Origin: Budorcas taxicolor
Taxonomy: Eukaryota; Chordata; Mammalia; Artiodactyla; Bovidae
Direction of reading: 5' to 3'
Length of the DNA: 64,000 nt
Assembly: GCF_023091745.1 (NCBI RefSeq)
Contig: NC_068934.1
Location: forward strand, 20,864,434-20,928,433
The notes beneath the pieces were generated by a model. It had not been told where the DNA came from. It worked only from the letters and a program-made list of their open reading frames with translations, and searched no databases. A program made the position numbers and the translations under genes. Shown here piece by piece: positions 35,326-46,830 of this stretch; within the stretch, counting starts at the first letter, position 1, and every line of letters starts with the position of its first letter.

Positions 35326-36169
35326 GCTCATGATGAAATATATTTTCTTTTTAAATTATCAATATATCAGCATATAGCCAGATGGGCATACAATTGATTG
35401 TTGTCTCTATATACTTAATATTCTACCATTATATATTTAAAGTAAAAAAAAAATGCATAGCCAAGGATAGTTAAAGGAGACCTGTTCAGTAAGTAAGGTC
35501 TTCAGTTGAAATTTTTCTTCTACTCTCCTTTCTTTGGGACAGAGTTTTTCAAGATTCATGACCTAAGTAAAAGACTCTGCCTGTTTAAAGTCTAGGAAGA
35601 GTCTGGGTGACTATTTGGTATAGCACTAACAAAACATGATTCATCAAACACCGAACATGAACACTGTACTAATAAAACCAATGAGGCGTAGCTATTGGCA
35701 GTTAGTACAAAATACGCCCACTTAAAAATAAACCAAAACATCCCATCTTCCACCCACAAACCTAAACACATTTATATATCCGAGGATGGCCATTTTCACA
35801 ACACAGAACTTTGGGATGGGGGAAGAAAACTGAAAAGATTCACTGGCTGTTTCCTCTAAATGTTTATAAGAATTATAGCATTAACTGTAATCCCCAAAGT
35901 TTAGTTCTATGAAAGTGCACAGATAACCAAAAGAAAATCATTAATAGTAGTCAGGTAAACATTTAGAGAGTCTAGACAGAATTATTACTATTTTTTAATT
36001 CCAGGGATAGGATGAAAAGTACCGAGTAATATGATATACTTGAGTACAACTGAAAACATCCGGGCACAAGAATAATTGATAATTTGGAAGAGAGGAATGT
36101 TGGATATGTGGAGGAAACCAACTGCTTACTTTGTTTCTGGATAAGCCTGGGCACAAGTGTCGCTTGTCC
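35326..36169. other. Unassigned sequence
   Basis: AT-rich; no recognised repeat or gene. Confidence 0.45.
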
Positions 36170-36310
36170 TAATGCCCTCATTCTACTAACAAGAGAGCTG
36201 AAGTCAAAACGAACATTTTTTCCAAGGTCACAAGGAAACTACTATCCTAGTCAGACCTTGAACTCGGTTCTGATTTCAAATTCTAGTGCTGCACCTTGCT
36301 GCCTGCCAGC
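36170..36310 (-). repeat. MIR fragment
   Basis: ccaaggtcacaaggaaactactat through ccttgaactcggttctga recalls the reverse-complement MIR core. Confidence 0.5.
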
Positions 36311-37040
36311 AGCGCAGTAATGAGATTCTATTTCACTAGGTACTTGACCCAGACGTTTTGCTTAAAGGGAAAATAATTTCATGAAAAACTCGTTTGCCTA
36401 CATATTTTGAATAGCATTTTGAAACCTATGGCGGGAAAACTGGACATTATTAACATTTAACTATCCAGGAAAATGCTATGTATGCTCAAGTTCCAGTTGT
36501 GCAGTCATACTTAACCCTTGCCTCCACTTTGTGTACATTTTGTATCCCATGAGAGAAGTTGAGCTAATAAGAGAGCAGGGGCTCTGCTGTATAATTGACA
36601 TCTATGGTTTTGCTGCCCCACATCTATTTTCCTTCTGAGGAAAACCGTGTTACTTTATTTATTTAGAGAAGTCACTCTTGTGTGACTTTCTGTCACACAG
36701 AAGGCAGATCAGTCGGAGGATTCCACGTCTGACTATAGTAATTAATTCAGGGATAGGTACATGAGCACAATCTTTCTTTAGTATGACTCAATGTTTTTCA
36801 AAAAGGGATATTCTCTTTCTGCATGTGTTGCCAGTTTGTGTATATGTATCCATTTCCTTTCATGTCACTTTTCTCCACATGGAGAGAGACAACTTGAGAA
36901 CAAAACTATAAGGGAAAAGATAACACCCATCAAATCCTGATGCCATTCTTGGAGTTCCTGCAACCAGCCATGACTGAAAGCCCAGCAGACTTATTCTGGA
37001 CTCCACAATGAGACTAATCAATCCCCCTTTCCCTTTCTTC
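36311..37040. other. Unassigned sequence, possibly an old LTR-like repeat in its right half
   Basis: The stretch tgcaaccagccatgactg, ttctggactccac and actaatcaatccccctttccc resembles the 3' part of a common old LTR-type repeat, and what looks like its continuation (caactaattctctttttatgcttaag) resumes right of the CHR SINE at 37322-37385. Family not assigned. Confidence 0.35.
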
Positions 37041-37318
37041 ATTATTATTTATCTATTTATTCGTTTTTTACTGTGCTGAGTTTTCTTGCTGCGTGTGGGC
37101 TTTCTCTAGTTGCAGCGACTAGGGGCTGGTTTCACCATGGGGGCCTCTCATTGCAGTGGCTTCTCTTGCTGTGGACACAGGCTGTGGGGGGCATGGACTC
37201 AGCAGCTGCGGTGCACAGGCTTAGGTGCTCCTTGGCATGTGGAATCTTCGCAGACTAGGGATCAAACTTGTGTCCCTTGTGCTGGCAGGTGGATTCTTAA
37301 TTACTGGACCACCAGTGA
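37041..37318 (-). mobile_element. CHR-type tRNA-Glu SINE
   Basis: Left T-rich end (complement of the A-rich tail), then gctgcgtgtgggctttctctagttgcagcgactaggggc, attgcagtggcttctcttgctgtgg, cttggcatgtggaatcttcgcag, then B box (complement of gggatcaaac) and A-box complement. This is the cetartiodactyl CHR family, older than Bov-tA. Confidence 0.9.
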
Positions 37319-37385
37319 AATACCAACTAATTCTCTTTTTATGCTTAAGTATTAGAGTTGAGTTGCTATTATTTTTAAGCAGTAA

Positions 37386-38044
37386 ATTCCATGTAAGTAC
37401 CAGCATTGAAACTATTGATTGAAAAGCTGAGAAAACCACAGCAGTTTTCCTGTAGTGAGTAAATCAGATGTGCACTATGAACTCTTTAAAGGCCACATGT
37501 ATTTGTCTCCTATAGTACTCAATACCATGCTTGCTATCCTGACACCGATATTAGTTGTCGTCAGTTTTGCTGCTTTATAGTTCTCATCCTGTAAACTTGA
37601 TTTATAAACTCTTAGGGAAAAAAGTATCCATCCTATGAATCCTCTTCATTCTTTGAGTTTTTGCATTTGAGGATTTATTGTCCTGAAAAGAGTCAGAAGA
37701 CTTGAGTTTTAAGGTACGTGGATTGCTAAGAAGCAAATTCTGTTCAGCCAACACAAATAGCAGCCTTCTTAAGGCCACCGCTGAATTCCAAGGACCCATC
37801 TGTCTGTTTAGAGGGTATGTTCTATATTTTTGACTAAGCCTATTTACCACTTGCTGTTTGCCCAGGTCCTTGGGTTGTGGGTAGTTAAATGTTCTTAGAA
37901 ATCTGGACCTCAAGTCAGAAATCTTAGGAATGAAAACCAGCTCTTTGAACATACGAACTCCCCATCCTAACCTCTATTCTACAGAGTAAATCATCTAATT
38001 CCTTTAAAATAGCATAATTCATATTGAATGTTTAAGTTTATAGA
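37386..38044. other. Unassigned sequence with a segment repeated in the Tigger element
   Basis: Positions 37756-37808 (aatagcagccttctt...ccatctgtctg) resemble 39470-39520 at roughly 80% by eye. Otherwise nothing recognised; a minus ORF at 37602-37952 has no known domain. Confidence 0.4.
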
Positions 38045-38493
38045 CAGGCACACCTCAGAGATATTGAGGGTCCAGTTCTAGACCACAGCAATAAATCAAA
38101 TAGTAAAATTAATTGGGTCACATAGATTTTTTGATTTCCCAGTGCATATAAAGGTTATATTTACACTATACTGGAATCTATCAAGTGTGCAATAGATTAT
38201 ATCTTAAATTAATCAATTATATCTTTAAAAAGTACATATCTTAATTTAAAAATACTTTATGCTTAAAAATATAACTAAACATAATGGAAGCCTTCAGTGA
38301 GTTCTAATACTTTTGCTGGTAGATGGTTTTGCCTCAATCCTGGTGACTTCTGAACAGTAAGGGTGGTGGCGCTGAAGGTTCCTATGGCTGTGGCAATTTC
38401 TTAAAGTAAGATAATCATGGGTCTGGCGCATTGATTGACTCTTCCTTTCAGGAACGATTTCTCTGAGGCATGAATGCTGTCTGGTGGCATTTT

Positions 38494-38520
38494 TGTTTTT
38501 TCAATTGGAGTATAATGTTT
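38494..38520 (-). other. Stub resembling an L1 3' end
   Basis: gttttttcaattggagtataat looks like poly-T plus the complement of the L1 3' UTR, directly before the Bov-tA and absent from the Tigger sequence I remember. Could be a severely truncated L1 insertion. Confidence 0.4.
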
Positions 38521-38724
38521 GGGCTTCCAAGTGGCTCAGTGGTAAAGAATCTGTCTGCAATGAAGGAGATGTGGTTTTGGTCCCTGAGTCAGGAAGATCC
38601 CCTGGAGAAGGAAATGGCAACCCAGCCCAGTATTCTTGCCTGGGAAATCCCATGGACAGAGGAGCCCGGCAAGTTAGCATCCATGCTGTTGCAAAAGAGT
38701 TGGACACGACTGAGTGAGTAAACA
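38521..38724 (+). mobile_element. Bov-tA SINE inside the Tigger element
   Basis: gggcttccaagtggctcagtggtaa A box; the B-box region is eroded to ttttggtccc. Body complete to gactgagtgag. Tigger homology resumes at gtattttatccacagcag. Confidence 0.92.
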
Positions 38725-38739
38725 ACAGGAAGTATTTTA

Positions 38740-39420
38740 TCCACAGCAGGGCCCTTTCAAAATGGGAGTCAGTCCTCTCAAACTCTGCCACTGCTTTATC
38801 AACTAAATCTATGTAATACTCTAAATCCTTTGTCATCATTTCAGCATCTTAACAACTTCTTCACGAGAAGTAAATTTCATTTCACCTCAAGAAGCCACTT
38901 GCTTTGGTCCTTCATAACCCACAACCAACTTCTTATCCTTTGAAGTTTTTTCAAGAGATTGCAGCAATTCATTCACATCTTCAGGTTCCACTTCTAATTC
39001 CAGTTCTCTTGCTAGATGTAAAACATCTGTAGTCATCCATGACAGTTGGAACCAATGTCTTCAAAACTCCTGTTAATGCTGAAATTCTGATCTCTTTCCC
39101 TGAATCAGGAATGTTCTTAACGTCATCTAGAATGGTGAATAATTTCCAGAAGGTTTTTGATTGACTTTTCCAAGATCCAGTTGAGGAATCACTATTTATG
39201 GTATCTATAGCCTTAGGAAATATATCTCTTAAAAAATAAGACTTGAAATTTGAAATGACTCCTTGATCCATGAGCTTCAGAATGAATCAGACTGTCACTA
39301 AGCATGAAAACAACATTAATCTCCTTGTATATCTCCATCAGAGATCTTGAATATCTACCTGCAATGTCATTGAACAGTGATGTTTTGAAAGAACTTCTTT
39401 CCTGAGCAGTATTTCTCAAA
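38740..39420 (-). pseudogene. Tigger1 transposase remnant
   Basis: Minus-strand frames carry the C-terminal half of a pogo-type transposase: LMEIYKEINVVFM (39213-39419 frame), MDQGVISNFKSYFLRD and TILDDVKNIPDSGKEI (38981-39271 frame), and TKDLEYYIDLVDKAVAEFER near 38760-38840. The expected catalytic IDNAPGH block reads only as FNDIAGRY. Frames are broken and the helix-turn-helix DNA-binding half is missing. Cut-and-paste transposase in origin, no function expected. Confidence 0.85.
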
Positions 39421-39897
39421 AGAAGGCTTAAAATATTCAGTAAACCATGCTGTAAACAAATGTTAATTCAATAGCAGCTTTCTCAAACCCATCACTGCAT
39501 TCCAAGTGTCCATCTGTCTGGCTTTGTTGTTCTATTTATAGAGCAGTTGATTTAGCATAATTCTTAAGGATTTTTCAAATGATAAATGAGTTTTAGCCTC
39601 TAGTAAGTTTGTCAACCTTTACGGGCACATTTCCTGGTGCTCCAAAACAATAATAATAGTAACATCAAAGATCACTGATTACAGATCACCATAATAAAAA
39701 TAATGATAATGAAAATGTTTGAAATATTGAAAGCATTACTGAAAAATGACACAGAGACAAGAAGTCACTAAAAGTTGTTGGAAAAAATGACATAAGGTGT
39801 CATTTTGACATAAGGTTATCACAGACCTTCAATTTGTAAAAAATGCAATATCTGTGAAGTGCAGCAAGGCGAAGCACAATAAAAAGAGGTATGGCTG

Positions 39898-40137
39898 TGT
39901 TCAAGAGTATATTACTTGACGGATTTAAGTAAGATAATGTCTATTTTGCATAAGCAGCTAAAAAGTTAGGAGATCTCATGGACAACATTAATGTTATTAT
40001 ATATGTACATATATATATCTTTTATTAAACTATGGTTCTCTATGTTTTCTCATTGTGTACTCACAAAAAAAATCTGGCAGGAAAACGGGCTGAAAATGTT
40101 AAGTGTCTTGTAGAAAGCCACGTGCTGCGTTCTATGC
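39898..40137. other. Unassigned sequence
   Basis: Contains a short alternating TA/CA patch at 39998-40018. Nothing else. Confidence 0.4.
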
Positions 40138-40337
40138 TTAGTCACTCAGTCATGTCTGACTCTGCGAACACACGGACGGTAGCCCGCCAGGCTCCTCGGT
40201 CCATGGGGATTCTCCAGGCAAGAATACTGGAGTGGGTTGCCATGCCCTCCTCCAGGGGATCTTTCCAACTGAGAGATCACACCCAGGTCTCTCGCACTGC
40301 AGGTGGATTTTTTACCATCTGAGTCACCAGGGAAGCC
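40138..40337 (-). mobile_element. Bov-tA SINE
   Basis: Tail gtcactcagtcatgtctgac at left, body, B-box complement gagatcacacccagg and A-box complement ttaccatctgagtcacc at right. No duplication seen. Confidence 0.92.
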
Positions 40338-40904
40338 ACAGAGTAAGTGAATAATGGAGTAAAAACTAGAAAAATAAAACCACAAGTAAAGGTCAGTGCA
40401 TCTTCCATCATGCTTTCCTTCTCCAACGTTTTCAATAGAATGATGGTTGTGTTTTGCTTTGTGTGTTATAGCTGAAGCAGTCCTTCATCATCTATATAAT
40501 AGTAAGAACATTAAAAGAGTGTTGATTTCCAAACTTTTGAGGACAGTTTCCTACATTTTCTATTTTTCATTATATTCTTTCTTATAAAATAAAAACTAGA
40601 GGATTGAGGGGGTTGCTTACAGGTACCCAAGCAGTGTTTCTGTGTGCTGTTAATATCACTACTTAGAAAATTTGGATCTTTTATCATAATCGGAAAATTG
40701 GAAATTTTTTAAATTATTTATTTGGATATTTTATTTTCTTAATTGTCTCAGTATTTCTCTAGAAATTTATAGAGCTATGTTGAGATTTCATTTTTCCTTT
40801 GCTGATTGCTGGTAGAAATTTTAGTCTGGATATTCTATTTATAAATCTATATTCTAGTTTAATTCTTTCTGCAACTTAGAAACTTTTAAATGGCACTATT
40901 TCAT
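40338..40904. other. Unassigned AT-rich sequence
   Basis: No recognised gene or repeat. Confidence 0.4.
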
Positions 40905-41108
40905 TATTTATTTAATTGGAGAATAATTGATTTACAATGTTGTGATGGTTTCTGCTGTACAACAATGTGAATCAGCTGTAAGTATATATATATACATACA
41001 CACACACATATATACACACACACACATATTTCCTCTCTATGAGCCTCTCCCCCCCAAATCTGCCCCCCCCCACCCAATATAGGTCATCACAGAGCACCAA
41101 GGTGAGCT
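40905..41108 (-). mobile_element. L1 3' UTR end with an embedded microsatellite
   Basis: attggagaataattgatttacaatgttgtg, ctgctgtacaacaatgtgaatcagctg and taggtcatcacagagcacc follow the reverse-complement ruminant L1 end. A TA/CA tract (40984-41029) and C runs (C8 and C9 near 41050-41071) have expanded inside. Confidence 0.85.
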
Positions 41109-43229
41109 CTTTTAAAGAGTACCTATTTATTTTAAAATCTAGATGTTCAAGCATAGGTTTATAAAATATCTCCTTAGGTACTTTTTGAAAAAGAATTGTA
41201 TAAGTAAATCCTATGATCTACAAGTGTTGATTTTTAATGGGAAACTTTTTTGTTTTATGGATATGATATCTTCCCACATTTCTGAATCTAAGAACTGTGC
41301 TAATTTTAAAATCCTCATATTCATTTAGTTAATTCTTTGTGTGTGTGTGGTTTTTTTTTTTTAGTTTTTGATTAATTTGGTTTTGAGTTTGGTGCTTATA
41401 TACTGATCATTTTTATTCTTTTTTCCTTGACATTTTTGGTGATCATTGATTAGATGTTACTAGAGTCTTTTAAATTACTTGTCTGTGGGCACTGGTTTGG
41501 TTTACTATAAACTGCATCTGCTGATGGTGAGAAAAGTGCCAAAGTTACTGTGGAGAGTAAAAAGAAAGGAGGGGGTACCATGGGTTGAGGTCTTCTCTTA
41601 GGCATAGGCTGTCTCATCTTCCTTTTCCGGTACATGCTTAAGTTTAGGTATGTTTCTCTTTTAAGTATTACTATTCGCTTTCTTAACCAATCTTAAAGAA
41701 AATTTAAAAAAAACTATACGATGAATTGATAAATGTCTTTTACTTAGGTTCACAAATGCCTAAATTTCATATCTGTGAAAGTATTAGTTTAAAATGCAAT
41801 AGCTAAATAATGAATCTTTGAGAAATGTAAACCTACGTCTTATGAGCCCAAGAAATAGAGTTTGATGGATATTTATAACAAGATGGACTTTCAACACAAA
41901 GGAAAACTGAGCTCAGTAGTTGTAACAGCACTCGACTCCAATGTCCTGGAAACTACAGCTGTGCTGAGCAGGAGACGGGAGTGGAACGCACAGTACCTGC
42001 TAACTCAGCAGCCCCAGCCATGCAAGGTGACATGTGATCCAGGCATCTGCCTGCAGCCCATGGAGCAGACCCACAGAGTCTAACAAGAATGATAATTGTT
42101 TCAAAAAGGTGCCAGAGGCAGATGGGTTTCTAAGTTGGCACAATCCTCATGAAGTTTTATTCAACCTCCTATGCCAATGCTGGATTTATCTCCCAATTAG
42201 TAATCACACAGCACTGAAGCAAAGGAGTTCCAGCTGCAACTCTCCTGTGAGTTAATATTTCATTATTGCCTGCAGATTGGGTGAGCACAGAAACAAGGCA
42301 GAAACACATTTTTAGATCACTAGTGCATTCAGTTTCAGAAAATGTGAAAGAATGATGCCAAATATATCTGTATTTCTGTGTTTTAAAACATCGCTATACA
42401 TGTAACTTGCTGGCTAAAGTCAGTATTGTCTCTTAGGGTTAACCATCTCTTCTTTCTAAAGATATGGCTTCAGTGTCTTTGCCAGAGTAAGATTACTGAG
42501 CAGTATGTGACAGTCATCCATGCAGACAATGCACTTCATTACTTTAACAGATAAGAAGATAGAAATTTTCAGTGTCGGGAGAGATAGATCTCATCTCTCA
42601 AACAGAGGAAGCAGTTTACAGTCCAGGTCTTTATTGAAGCAGAATTATTTTATGTCTTTTATCATAAGGTACCCAAGCGATTTTTGAAAGTAGTCTAATT
42701 AAAAAGAGTAGAGTTTAGAAATATTACCAAACTGTTCCCCTCATCACATCCAATAACAATAAAATACATTAACTGAAGGGACACTTTGTTTAAATGAATG
42801 TTTCTGAGAAACTGAAGATTACAGTGACTGCATTTTCTGTTTTGGTATTGATAGTCTGTCTAAAGGATTTGTAAAAAGACCCAGTGCACATTCTTACTGA
42901 CGAAGAAACTCTGTAAGCCGGGATCATCTGCATCCACACTCCCTCCCCAAGCAATCCAGAAAGAATTGAGAGTATCAGTGAACTTGGTTGAGTAAAAAAT
43001 TTACCTTTATTTTTGCTGACCTATAGCTAAACTTTAGTATTTCCTTCCATTATGAATATTAGCAAGTAATCACAGTAGCATTTCCTGTGACGCTGTCATG
43101 GCAGAAAAAATCACCTTCACATCACATCTCGGTGGTGGCAGATAATCTAAGTAGTATGCAAGTCATGCTCATTAGTACTTTGAAATCACAGAAATTATCA
43201 GACCCATCACTAGATCCTTTCATGAGGAC
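41109..43229. other. Unassigned sequence, partly GC-richer
   Basis: About 2.1 kb without a recognised repeat. 41900-42260 is less AT-rich than its surroundings and holds two short plus ORFs (41862-42083, 42034-42255) with no known domain. No splice-bounded exon can be argued. Confidence 0.45.
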
Positions 43230-43757
43230 TTGTTTTCTACTGCTGCATACTTTAAACCACAAACTTAGTGGTTTAAAACCACCTGGGTCAGGTATCCAGG
43301 CATGGTTTAACTGGGTCTCAGGTCTAAATTCATCTCACAGGACTGCAACTGGACAGGACTCGTAATCTCATCTGAGGTGCAGGATTTCGTTCCAAGCTTG
43401 CAAGGCTGTTTCCAGAATTCATTTTCACACAGTTGTAGAATGCACAGTGATTTGCTTCTCCAAGGTCAGCAGGAGAGAACGACTCTGCTGCTTTCAATCT
43501 CTGAGAGTAGATCTTTCAAAGAGTCTACTGATTAGGTCAAGCCCACCCTGGTTAATCCTCCTTTTGGTTTCTCAGAATGAACTGGTTATTGACCTAATTA
43601 TATCTACATAAAATTTCTCTTCACCTTTGCTATTCAATGTAACCTGCTCACAGGGATGACATTCATTGTATTTAGATGTTCTGTGCAGGCTCAGGGAGAA
43701 GGCATAAGGGGCCAGGAATCTTGGGATCATTCTGGATCCTTCCTACCTACCACACTG
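43230..43757 (-). repeat. MLT1-type (MaLR/ERVL) LTR, antisense
   Basis: accacaaacttagtggtttaaaacc, gattaggtcaagcccaccctggttaatcc, ctaattatatctacataaaat and ccaggaatcttgggatcattctgg...cctacc appear in the order of a reverse-complement MLT1 LTR. The ORF at 43087-43365 is incidental. Confidence 0.7.
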
Positions 43758-44034
43758 CATAATATAAAAATGAAAAAGCACATATATTACAATACCACAA
43801 ATATTTTAATCATATTTTGATAACTATATTTCAATAAATTGGTTCTTTTCTATCCCATGCGTCTTATGTATTCAAAAGAATGACTCTGCGGCAATTTCCA
43901 TTGGCTTCAATCACTGCCAAAATGATTTATGGAACAAAAAAGATTAAAAATCCTTGTTCTAAAATCACACCTCAATTTCCTTAATTGCTAGGTCCAAAAT
44001 TTAGAATTCACCTTGCTTCCACCTTTGCTAATAA
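43758..44034. other. Unassigned sequence
   Basis: Nothing recognised. Confidence 0.4.
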
Positions 44035-44600
44035 TCTCATTTGTCCTGTCAGGTTTCCCTTCAAAATATGTCCAAAATTGAATCATTTTAATCATTTCCA
44101 CCATCCCCGAAAATTATATCTCTATTATCGCTGATGATTGCAAGAGCTTTCTAAATAGTCCTATTTTTCTTTTATTCTCATTTTTTTTCTCATATATCAT
44201 TATCCTTTTCAAGTGAAGTGAAAATAGCTCAGTTGTTTCTGACTCTTTTGAGACCCCATGGACTGTACAGTCCATGGATTCGTGAGGCCAGAATACTGGA
44301 GTGGGTAGCCTTTCCCTTCTCCAGGGGATCTTCCCAACCCAGGAATCGAATCCAGGTCTCCTGCATTGCAGGCAGATTCTTTACCAGCTGAGCCACCAGG
44401 GAAACCCATCTTTTCAAGAATATAGATCAAATCAGACAACTCCATTAGTTTACCGTTATGCTAAGAAAAAAAATCCAATTATCATTCATCATGTCTGTGG
44501 AACACATGGCAGGATCTTTTCCCATGCCTTGCCCCCAACTCTGCACACTCTAACCCCAGAACTTGAGGATCATTACACGGTAAGGTGGACTTCACAGTTC
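44035..44600 (+). repeat. LINE2 3' region, split by a Bov-tA
   Basis: Left part (tttcccttcaaaatatgtccaaaattg, tttccaccatccccg, gatgattgcaagagctttc) and right part (atcaaatcagacaactccatta) recall plus-strand LINE2 order. Diverged. Confidence 0.5.
44214..44409 (-). mobile_element. Bov-tA SINE
   Basis: Tail complement at left, B-box complement ggaatcgaatccagg and A-box complement ttaccagctgagcca at right. A 9-bp target duplication cttttcaag lies at 44205-44213 and 44410-44418. Confidence 0.95.
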
Positions 44601-44624
44601 TAGTATGGTTAGACGTATTAAAGA

Positions 44625-44975
44625 TTGGGGGGGGTTATCTTGGATTGGCAGGTGGACTCAATCCAATCACAGGAGCCACAAGCAAAGGACTGAAGGCAGC
44701 AACTGGCATAACAATTAACCAACACTCAACAAGGAAAGAACCCAGTCCTACAGCAGCATGCAACTCCATTATCCCAGGAGCTGGAACAAAATTGGACACA
44801 GATTCTTTCTCAGAGCCTCCACTAAGGAACAAAGCCCTGCCAACACCTTGATTTTAGCCAGTAACACATGTGTCAGACTTCTGACCTACAGAACTGTAGG
44901 TAAATGTGTACTGTTTTAAGCCACTAAATTTGTGGTGATTTTTCACAGGAGTAACAGCAAACCGAGACAATGTCC
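44625..44975 (+). repeat. MLT1-type (MaLR/ERVL) LTR, 3' part
   Basis: ttatcttggattggcaggtgg, aagccctgccaacaccttgattttagcc, cagacttctgacctacagaactg and gttttaagccactaaatttgtgg are the standard order of the MLT1 3' half. The 5' part is missing. Confidence 0.85.
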
Positions 44976-46375
44976 CATGTAGGCCTAACTAACCAGCCTC
45001 TGCCTGCCTTACCTCTAAATGGATTATCAGTTTGTTCATTCTTCATTTACTGTAACTGGCCACGAGAGCTTTATATCTAGTTAAGCCTCTACGTTTCTGA
45101 TAACATACTGCAAAGCAATCAAAAAGTAATATAATGGGGGTATTTGATTGGATAGTATTTAATAGTCTATCAATAGTTTTAACATATCTTTCCTAGAAAG
45201 TTAGGACAATGTTAGGACCAAGGTATCAATAGATGGATCTTACTCATTTCAAATTTTACCTGTTTACATTTAAAGAATAATAAAACTTTTAAACAATTGT
45301 GGCAAGTCAGTTATTAAATGTGTCTTTATTTCCTAAAGAAATAAACAAAGACTTTCAGGCCCAATAGAACTTTGCTCAAATCTGAATGACTTTGCACAGG
45401 GGGCAAACCCTCATTTGTAAAACTAGGATAATCTTTAACTAGGAGAACGGTTTGGGAAAATCCTCAGAGTAGTGAGCAAGATCTGGGAAGTACTCAAAAA
45501 GGGTGAGTTTTCTAAGTGTGTCCCAGGGATTGGTAAGAAACAGAGCACAGCATTTTGAACAAGTCACTGGGGAAAACATCACTTAGAAACAGCAAACCCC
45601 AGTGGACAGATTGGTTTGTCACTACATTTCAAACACTGTCACTCTCTCTGGCATTTCAGGCCACACATTTGCTTCCTCTTGAGGTCTCCTTTGCAGCACA
45701 GAGACTCGGCAATGCTATCTCTTAACTCTGCACACATTTCTCCTGAATCTCAAAGTACAATGGGTAGAAACCTAATATTTTTAACAATTTTCATGCTCTT
45801 GCTTTTTATAACAGCTTCTTAAGTACCTGCAATCTAAAGGATTATGCTCTCTAGACCCTGAATGTTTAATGTCACCTGGCAATCACTTGAAGTTCATTTC
45901 CCACATAGCCCACAAAATCCTCAACCCTCTAGTTATGCAAAACACTCTCAAATAGAAGCACTGCATATTGATATCACTGTGTCAGAACATACACAGACAG
46001 CTGTCTCCCGAGTCCCTTGTTAGTTTTTTAAGGTGCTTGAAGTAAGGAAATCATGCATAATTATAAGTCTACCCACATGCTTATACTTAACAAAAGACTG
46101 ATTTTGTCTTAACCCCTAACAAAAGTCCCTGTTGGCACAACTCAGCTCAAGGTCTTAATTATATCAGTGTGAAATTGAAAGGAGGAGGCCAAAATGAAAC
46201 TTCCTTTCTGTGTTTAATTGCCACTTCACAATAAAACAACTTCGTGTTTAAATGAATCATAAGCATCTCTTTTATTTTTCACAAGTCTTCATCTTTCAAT
46301 ACAGTGAAATTACACGGGAGTTTGTTTTTATTTGTTTATGCCTCATTTCATGACAGTTAGAGATGGTGATGGTGC
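44976..46375. other. Unassigned sequence
   Basis: About 1.4 kb with no recognised repeat or gene. A short ORF at 45616-45822 has no domain. Confidence 0.45.
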
Positions 46376-46595
46376 TTTAGTTGCTAAGTCGTGTCCGACT
46401 CTTTCGACCCCGTGGATTGTAGCCCACCAGGCTCCTCTGTCCCTGGGATTTCCCAGGCAGGAATACTGGAGTGGGCTGCCATTTCCTTCTCCGGGGGATC
46501 TTCCCCACCCAGGGATCCAACCTGAGTATTGGATTGCAGGTGGTCTCCTGCATTGACTGTGGATTCTTTACTTGACTGAGCCACCAGGGAAAGCC
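46376..46595 (-). mobile_element. Bov-tA SINE with an internal head duplication
   Basis: Tail gctaagtcgtgtccgactc at left. In the tRNA head attggattgcaggtgg and gcattgactgtggattc look like two diverged copies of one segment. A-box complement tgactgagccaccagg at right. Confidence 0.9.
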
Positions 46596-46621
46596 TCCAC
46601 CATGGGGGGCATACGATGCAT

Positions 46622-46830
46622 TTTCCCAAGATTTATTAAGGAGTACTTGACAAACAGAATTATGTATATTTAAAGTGTATAGTATGATGATTTGAGAAAC
46701 ATATACACTGTGAAATGACACCACAACCAAGATGATTAACACATCATCACCTCACATAGTTAGCTCTGAGTATGTGTGATGATAATACTTCAGATCTACT
46801 TTTAGCAAATTTCTTGTATACAATACCATC
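46622..46830 (-). mobile_element. L1 3' UTR, antisense
   Basis: aaagtgtatagtatgatgatttgag, acatatacactgtgaaatgac, ttaacacatcatcacctcacatagtt and caaatttcttgtatacaatacc match the reverse-complement 3' part of an older L1. Confidence 0.75.

Larger units (their letters stand above)
38045..39897 (-). mobile_element. Tigger1-type (pogo/Tc1-mariner) DNA transposon
   Basis: Terminal sequences match Tigger1 at both ends: caggcacacctcagagatattg at the left and the complement caatatc...gaggtatggctg at the right. Flanking TA duplications have decayed to GA and TG. The copy lacks the N-terminal half of the transposase region and is interrupted by a Bov-tA. Ancient eutherian element. Confidence 0.88.
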
